DNA of 11,712 bases from an uncultured Flavobacteriales bacterium (lineage in GTDB: Bacteria > Bacteroidota > Bacteroidia > Flavobacteriales_D > Sanyastnellaceae). The position numbers were made by a program, and so were the translations under genes. The notes beneath the pieces were generated by a model that worked only from the letters and a program-made list of their open reading frames with translations, was not told the DNA's origin and ran no database searches. The first letter of the stretch is position 1. Each line of letters starts with the position of its first letter. Below, piece after piece: positions 7,905 through 11,712 of this stretch. The DNA is taken from contig CAJXOV010000026.1 in the NCBI GenBank assembly GCA_913057815.1, forward strand, positions 1-11,712. Direction: 5' to 3'.

Positions 7905-9554
7905 CTAGTTCTTTACAATTTTTACGGCCTTTAAGACTTTATCCTCTTTCAAGAAATTTAAATAGTAAATCCCTTGAGACAAATCAGCTACTTCTGAATT
8001 TAAAACCAAGACAGATATTCCTTCACCTAACAAAGAATCTGTTGAATTATATACTAATTTACCCATAGCGTCAACTATGGATATAGATTCAATCTCTCCA
8101 TTTGGATAAGCAATTTGAAGAAGCTCATTAAAAGGATTTGGATATACAATAAACCCAGAATCAACAAATCCTTCATTTTCAGACAAACTTCTAAATGCTT
8201 GAAAAAAATCTGGAATACCATATCCTAATGAATCATTAGGGTTTCCTATAAGGTGAGAACTATTCTCGATAGCTTCTATGATTTCCATATTCGATTTTTC
8301 AGGGAACGCCTGCCATAAACAAGCCGTTAAACCTGCTATAACGGGTGAACTAAAACTTGTTCCATTTCCTCGCTTTATTCCTTCTGTTAGATCCGCATAT
8401 ACCGTTTGATATCCAACTCCACAAACATTAGGTTTCACATCTCCGTCAAAACTAGGTCCCTGACTGCTAAACCACGCATATTCTCCTTTATCAGAGACTG
8501 CTCCTACTGATAAAATACTATCAGCATCCGCAGGAGCTCCTATATAAAACCATGGATCATCACCACTATTTCCAGCACTATTTACTATCAACATCCCTTT
8601 AGATGCCGCTATATCTGCCGCTACTGAAATCCGAGTCGTATTCCCGTCCATATCCTCATAAGAATGGCTGTTATCTTCAATATCAAAAGTGGTATAGCCT
8701 AATGATGAGTTTATCAATTGAATCCCCATAGAATCTGCCATTTCTAAAGCCCTTATCCAGTTGTCTTCTTCAGTAACGTGTTCGCTAGATCCATCCTCAG
8801 TTCGGAATAAATGATAGTTAGCTTCAGGGGCAGAGCCTATAATAGAATCAGGCATAAAAGCAGTCATTATACTCAATACAGACTTTCCGTGATGTCCTCC
8901 GTTTAATACATTATCATCATCATCAACTATATCATACTGAAACTTCAATCTCCCCTCGTCTCTAAGCGTTGCAAAAGCTGATAAAAAGTTCACCCCATCA
9001 AATCCAGAATCAAAAACACCAACCTGAACCCCTTCTCCTCTCAAACCTAGCTCATGTAATAATTGTCCATTATGAATGGCTATTTGGCCATAGGATGGTC
9101 CATAAATAGTAGCGTAAGAATCAGATTTTCTTTTTTCAAAACCACTCTCTTTAATTATTAAACCAGCATTAGAATAGGAACTCACATTTTTCAATTCCAA
9201 CACATTATTAGAAGAAAGAATAATCGGTAGTACAGATTCTATATAGGTGGAATCCACCAACTCAATAGTTACTGCGTTAAACCACTTAGAACTATGGATT
9301 ATACGCACACCTTCTATATCAGCTAAACCAGAAACATAACTTGGGTCTACAGGAAGATCTTTGATCTCGATAGGAATTTCAAACTTTTCTCTTAATGAAA
9401 TAGCTAGCGGTGAAAGAAACTCTATAGGATCAGAAACAGAATAAGGAGTGGATTCTTTATCAGTGAATTGAACCCAGTATTTTAATAGAGCGGTTTGAGA
9501 ATTCAGAGTACTTCCAAAACAAAAAAGAAAGAATAATAATAAGATGATTCTCAT
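7905..9554 (-). CDS. Secreted subtilisin-like serine protease (S8) with T9SS sorting domain
   Basis: This 549-residue secreted endopeptidase has a signal peptide (MRIILLLFFLFCFGSTLNS|Q, residues 1-19), then a propeptide-like region (about 20-155) and a subtilase domain (about 165-455). The catalytic triad is complete: Asp182 in VFDSGFDG, His222 in HHGKS and Ser400 in GTSFSSP. The oxyanion Asn is Asn329 in SAGNSG. An acidic DDDD run before the His may bind calcium. A T9SS type A sorting domain (about 468-549: YPNPFNELLQ, ending VKIVKN) directs export across the outer membrane. The start is set by the signal peptide and by the promoter-like site 4 bases upstream. It faces copy 3 of the tandem family with one base between stop codons, so the two are transcribed convergently. 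Its substrate is unknown; processing of surface proteins or extracellular nutrition are the usual roles of such enzymes. Confidence 0.95.
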   Translation of the reverse strand: MRIILLLFFLFCFGSTLNSQTALLKYWVQFTDKESTPYSVSDPIEFLSPLAISLREKFEIPIEIKDLPVDPSYVSGLADIEGVRIIHSSKWFNAVTIELVDSTYIESVLPIILSSNNVLELKNVSSYSNAGLIIKESGFEKRKSDSYATIYGPSYGQIAIHNGQLLHELGLRGEGVQVGVFDSGFDGVNFLSAFATLRDEGRLKFQYDIVDDDDNVLNGGHHGKSVLSIMTAFMPDSIIGSAPEANYHLFRTEDGSSEHVTEEDNWIRALEMADSMGIQLINSSLGYTTFDIEDNSHSYEDMDGNTTRISVAADIAASKGMLIVNSAGNSGDDPWFYIGAPADADSILSVGAVSDKGEYAWFSSQGPSFDGDVKPNVCGVGYQTVYADLTEGIKRGNGTSFSSPVIAGLTACLWQAFPEKSNMEIIEAIENSSHLIGNPNDSLGYGIPDFFQAFRSLSENEGFVDSGFIVYPNPFNELLQIAYPNGEIESISIVDAMGKLVYNSTDSLLGEGISVLVLNSEVADLSQGIYYLNFLKEDKVLKAVKIVKN

Positions 9555-9558
9555 ATAA

Positions 9559-9566
9559 CAAAGATA
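9559..9566 (-). promoter_or_regulatory. Bacteroidota -7 element of the S8 protease gene
   Basis: The minus strand reads TATCTTTG, a full match to TAnnTTTG, only four bases before the ATG (9554-9552). A start of transcription a few bases downstream would fall at or next to the start codon, giving a leaderless or almost leaderless mRNA. No clear -33 TTTG is present at the usual spacing. Confidence 0.5.
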
Positions 9567-9627
9567 GCTGATTGCTCTCTTAATACATCTCTAAAACTTT
9601 TAACCCTATTATGAGTATTTCTGCAGT

Positions 9628-10653
9628 TTACTGCTCAGTAAGGACACCGTTTTCGTAAAACTCCTTTTTAGTAATCATCCCTTTTTCATCGTAATAAATA
9701 ATTTCACCTTCTAAATTACCCATTCGATATTCCCCTTCCATTTTTAACTGAGTATCTTCCAAAGTTTCTTTAAACTCAATAGGTTGACCTTGCTGTTCTG
9801 ATATCATTTCTCTTCTAACAAAGTTTCCAATGTTATAAAACTCTTCAAATGGGCCATGTTTTTTACCACGCTTATATTCATAATAGGACTTTGGAATTCC
9901 TGAATCATAAAATTCTTCTATATCTCCATTTTCAAATTTCCTTCTTAATTCCACCCCAGCATCATCATACAGGATCCTTAATTTAAGTCTTCCATCTTCT
10001 AAATAATGTCTCCACTCTCCTATGGCTAATTCATTTTTTAGTTCACCTTCATATAGTTTTATGTTTGGCGCTTGATAAGTTAGAACTTTTCCATGCTGTT
10101 TACCTGAGACATACACTCCCTCTCCCTTTAGAGCTCCTTTCATAAAGTATTCATTCCATTGACCATTCAAAACATCATCAACGTAGGTCATAGATTTAGC
10201 TAGTTGACCATTTTTATAATAAATCTTACTTACTCCGCTTAACCTATCTGCTTCATAGTTTTCTTCAGAAGCCAATATTCCGTTTTCATCATATAACTTC
10301 CATAATCCCCACTTTTTTTGATCCTTATATGTTCCTACTGACACTACAGAACCATCTAACCTATAAGACACAGCTTCCGTAGAGATTTCATCTATATGAT
10401 TAGCTTTAGTCATTAACTCTCCCGACTCATAATAATATCTGAACTCACCTACTGGTTTATCGTTTTTGAATTGACCTAAATAATAAACACTCCCAGCTTC
10501 GAAGACTCGCATCCAATCCCCCTGTTTTCTCCCTTGACTATCGGTAATGTTATAATCTTTACCAAAAGTACCTTGTGGAATGGAATCTAATTGAGCTGTG
10601 CTTTGCAACGCAAAAAATATCACTAGACTGAATAGAAATTTACTGTAATTCAT
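9628..10653 (-). CDS. Exported MORN-repeat (YwqK-like) protein
   Basis: This protein of 341 residues consists almost entirely of MORN_2-type repeats after a signal peptide (MNYSKFLFSLVIFFALQSTA, residues 1-20). Repeat cores of the form G-x-W/F-x-x-Y-x-x-x-G recur, for example GDWMRVFEAG (45), GEFRYYYESG (69), GLWKLYDENG (116), GVSKIYYKNG (140), GQWNEYF (164), GEWRHYLEDG (212), GPFEEFYNIG (267) and GEIIYYDEKG (316). Automated pipelines often name such proteins 'toxin-antitoxin system YwqK family antitoxin'; nothing here supports an antitoxin role. It lacks a T9SS sorting domain, so it should stay in the periplasm or at an envelope membrane. The start at 10653 gives a proper signal peptide; a longer frame running to 10950 overlaps mdh and is rejected. 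It lies 73 bases upstream of the protease on the same strand, but the protease has its own promoter-like site. Function is unknown, probably protein-protein contact or envelope structure. Confidence 0.9.
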   Translation of the reverse strand: MNYSKFLFSLVIFFALQSTAQLDSIPQGTFGKDYNITDSQGRKQGDWMRVFEAGSVYYLGQFKNDKPVGEFRYYYESGELMTKANHIDEISTEAVSYRLDGSVVSVGTYKDQKKWGLWKLYDENGILASEENYEADRLSGVSKIYYKNGQLAKSMTYVDDVLNGQWNEYFMKGALKGEGVYVSGKQHGKVLTYQAPNIKLYEGELKNELAIGEWRHYLEDGRLKLRILYDDAGVELRRKFENGDIEEFYDSGIPKSYYEYKRGKKHGPFEEFYNIGNFVRREMISEQQGQPIEFKETLEDTQLKMEGEYRMGNLEGEIIYYDEKGMITKKEFYENGVLTEQ

Positions 10654-10671
10654 ATTTGTATTGTAGATCTT

Positions 10672-10679
10672 CAAAGCTA
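10672..10679 (-). promoter_or_regulatory. Bacteroidota -7 element of the MORN-repeat gene
   Basis: The minus strand reads TAGCTTTG, a full TAnnTTTG match, 18 bases before the ATG at 10653. This predicts a short leader of about 15 bases, ending in the A-rich ACAATACAAAT typical before starts in this phylum. No clear -33 TTTG is seen at normal spacing. Confidence 0.45.
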
Positions 10680-10702
10680 AAACAATTATAATGCCGTGAA
10701 TA

Positions 10703-10713
10703 TTGCAATGCAA
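10703..10713. repeat. Short palindrome TTGCA-A-TGCAA in divergent intergenic region
   Basis: Two perfect 5-base arms surround one central base, 23 bases upstream of the -7 element of the MORN-repeat gene and about 80 bases upstream of that of mdh. The position would suit an operator or activator site. The arms are short enough to occur by chance in AT-rich DNA. Confidence 0.2.
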
Positions 10714-10793
10714 AAAATTAGGCGCTAGTTGATTGTTAATTTCTATTGAATTAAGAAACTTTTTTGGGAGATGTATTATGCATGTCAAATGCG

Positions 10794-10801
10794 TAAATTT
10801 G
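10794..10801 (+). promoter_or_regulatory. Bacteroidota -7 element of mdh
   Basis: TAAATTTG matches TAnnTTTG and lies 33 bases before the mdh ATG, predicting a leader of about 30 bases with the A-rich stretch GAAACAAAATAG before the start. A run of T ending in G (10760-10766) lies upstream, but at a wider spacing than the normal -33/-7 distance. Confidence 0.5.
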
Positions 10802-10834
10802 CAGCCAATTATAGAAACAAAATAGATTTCAAAC

Positions 10835-11678
10835 ATGTCATCCAATAAAACAAAAGTTACAGTTGTAGGTGCAGGTGCAGTAGGCGCCAGTTGTGCTGAA
10901 TATATCGCTATTAAGAATTTCGCTGCTGAAGTAGTCTTATTAGATATCAAAGAAGGTTTCGCAGAAGGAAAAGCGATGGACCTTATGCAAACAGCATCTT
11001 TAAACGGTTTCGATACGAGAATCGTTGGTTCTACAAACGATTATTCTAAAACTGCTGGTTCAGACATTTGTGTCATTACTTCTGGAATTCCTAGAAAACC
11101 TGGAATGACTAGAGAAGAGTTGATCGGAATCAATGCTGGAATAGTAAAAACTGTTTCTGAAAACTTAGTTAAGCATTCGCCAGATACTATAATTATTGTA
11201 GTTTCTAATCCTATGGATACGATGACTTACTTAGCTCATAAAGTAACTGGATTACCTAAAAATAGAATTATTGGAATGGGTGGAGCGTTAGATTCTGCTA
11301 GATTTAAGTTCAGATTAGCGGAAGCTATGGAATGTCCTATTTCAGACATAGATGGAATGGTAATCGGTGGACATTCAGATAAAGGAATGGTTCCTTTGAT
11401 TTCTGATGCTACTAGAAACAGTATTAAAGTTTCTGAATTCCTTACTGCTGACAGATTAAATCAGGTGAAAGAAGATACTAAAGTAGGTGGAGCCACTCTT
11501 ACTAAATTATTAGGAACTTCTGCATGGTATGCTCCAGGAGCTGCTGTTTCAGGATTGGTTCAGGCTATAGCTTGTGATCAAAAGAAAATGTTCCCTTGTT
11601 CTGTAATGTTAGATGGAGAATATGGCCTTTCTGATTTATGTATTGGTGTTCCGGTAATATTAGGAGCTAATGGTATAG
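10835..11678 (+). CDS. mdh: Malate dehydrogenase, LDH-like type (3'-partial)
   Basis: NAD-dependent malate dehydrogenase catalyses malate to oxaloacetate in the TCA cycle, in the cytoplasm. The first 281 residues are present; the family is about 310 long, so only the C-terminal helix region is missing past the contig end. Visible are the Rossmann motif VGAGAVGASC (11-20), Asp37 at the end of the second strand (VLLDIKEG), which favours NAD over NADP, the substrate-binding loop SGIPRKPGMTR (83-93) with malate-type Arg87 and Arg93, VSNPMD (123-128), LDSAR (152-156) with the second substrate Arg, and the active-site His180 in GGHSDKG. The sequence is of the tetrameric, lactate-dehydrogenase-like class common in Bacteroidota and Chlorobi. 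ATG 10835 is the natural start and has a promoter-like site upstream. It is divergent from the MORN-repeat gene. In silico the frame continues into adapter as a spurious tail, VSYTHLRAHE, which must not be kept. Confidence 0.97.
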
Positions 11679-11712
11679 CTGTCTCTTATACACATCTCCG
11701 AGCCCACGAGAC
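11679..11712 (-). other. Nextera (Tn5) read-2 adapter, not genomic
   Basis: These 34 bases are the full reverse complement of the Nextera read-2 adapter: the 19-bp Tn5 mosaic end (11679-11697, CTGTCTCTTATACACATCT) followed by the read-2 tail (CCGAGCCCACGAGAC). Together with 1-25 it shows that the whole assembled contig is included and that both ends are library artefacts. Confidence 0.98.

Noticed and set aside
7893..7923. AAAAAATT/AATTTTT arms spanning the convergent stop codons as a bidirectional terminator
   Set aside because: The stem is purely A-T and lies inside coding sequence on the protease side; too weak to call.
9621..9638. Near-palindrome GCAGTTTACTGC at the stop codon of the MORN-repeat gene as a terminator
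   Set aside because: The loop is two bases and no T run follows on the minus strand.
9628..10950. 440-residue form of the MORN-repeat protein starting at 10950
   Set aside because: It would run antisense through the first 116 bases of mdh and the intergenic region; the start at 10653 begins a clear signal peptide and has a -7 element just upstream.
1..11712. 19-bp perfect terminal inverted repeats resembling Tn5 mosaic ends, as if the window were a transposon
   Set aside because: They continue into the read-1 and read-2 Nextera tails, so they come from library preparation.

Overview
The window looks like a complete contig from a low-GC (roughly one third G+C by eye) member of the Bacteroidota, probably a marine flavobacterium-like lineage. 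Four proteins end in, and three of them visibly begin a secretion route with, type IX secretion system (T9SS) features: N-terminal signal peptides cut before Gln and C-terminal 'YPNP' sorting domains. The promoter-like sites match the Bacteroidota -7 element TAnnTTTG, and mdh is of the LDH-like type usual in the phylum. Both ends are untrimmed Nextera adapter (1-25 and 11679-11712), so the genomic sequence is 26-11678 and the outermost genes are cut by the contig ends, not by biology.

Left two thirds (26-7903, + strand): three tandem paralogues encode large secreted proteins with the same order of parts: signal peptide, a beta-propeller of FG-GAP/VCBS repeats with calcium-loop motifs (seven in both complete copies), an ASPIC/UnbV domain, an Ig-like domain, three SprB-like Ig repeats and a T9SS sorting domain. 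Copy 1 lacks its N-terminus. Copies 2 and 3 are closely spaced and look like the more recent duplication. Between copies 1 and 2 (2009-2531) lies a fossil of a ZIP-family metal transporter with two frameshifts. Just after it, copy 2 has no convincing start codon near its signal peptide.

Right third: a minus-strand pair converges on copy 3 with one base between stop codons. It consists of a secreted subtilisin-like protease (S8, T9SS cargo; 7905-9554) and, upstream, an exported MORN-repeat protein (9628-10653). A 181-bp divergent intergenic region then leads to malate dehydrogenase (mdh, 10835 to the contig end), the only housekeeping gene.

Working together: the three propeller proteins and the protease would all leave by the T9SS and be released or anchored on the cell surface. 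The propeller/UnbV/SprB proteins are plausibly adhesive or ligand-binding surface proteins; their substrate cannot be read from sequence. I see no tRNA, rRNA, CRISPR array, IS element or phage gene. The most interesting items are the expanding tandem family, the decayed DNA wedged into it, and the apparent loss or displacement of the start of copy 2.
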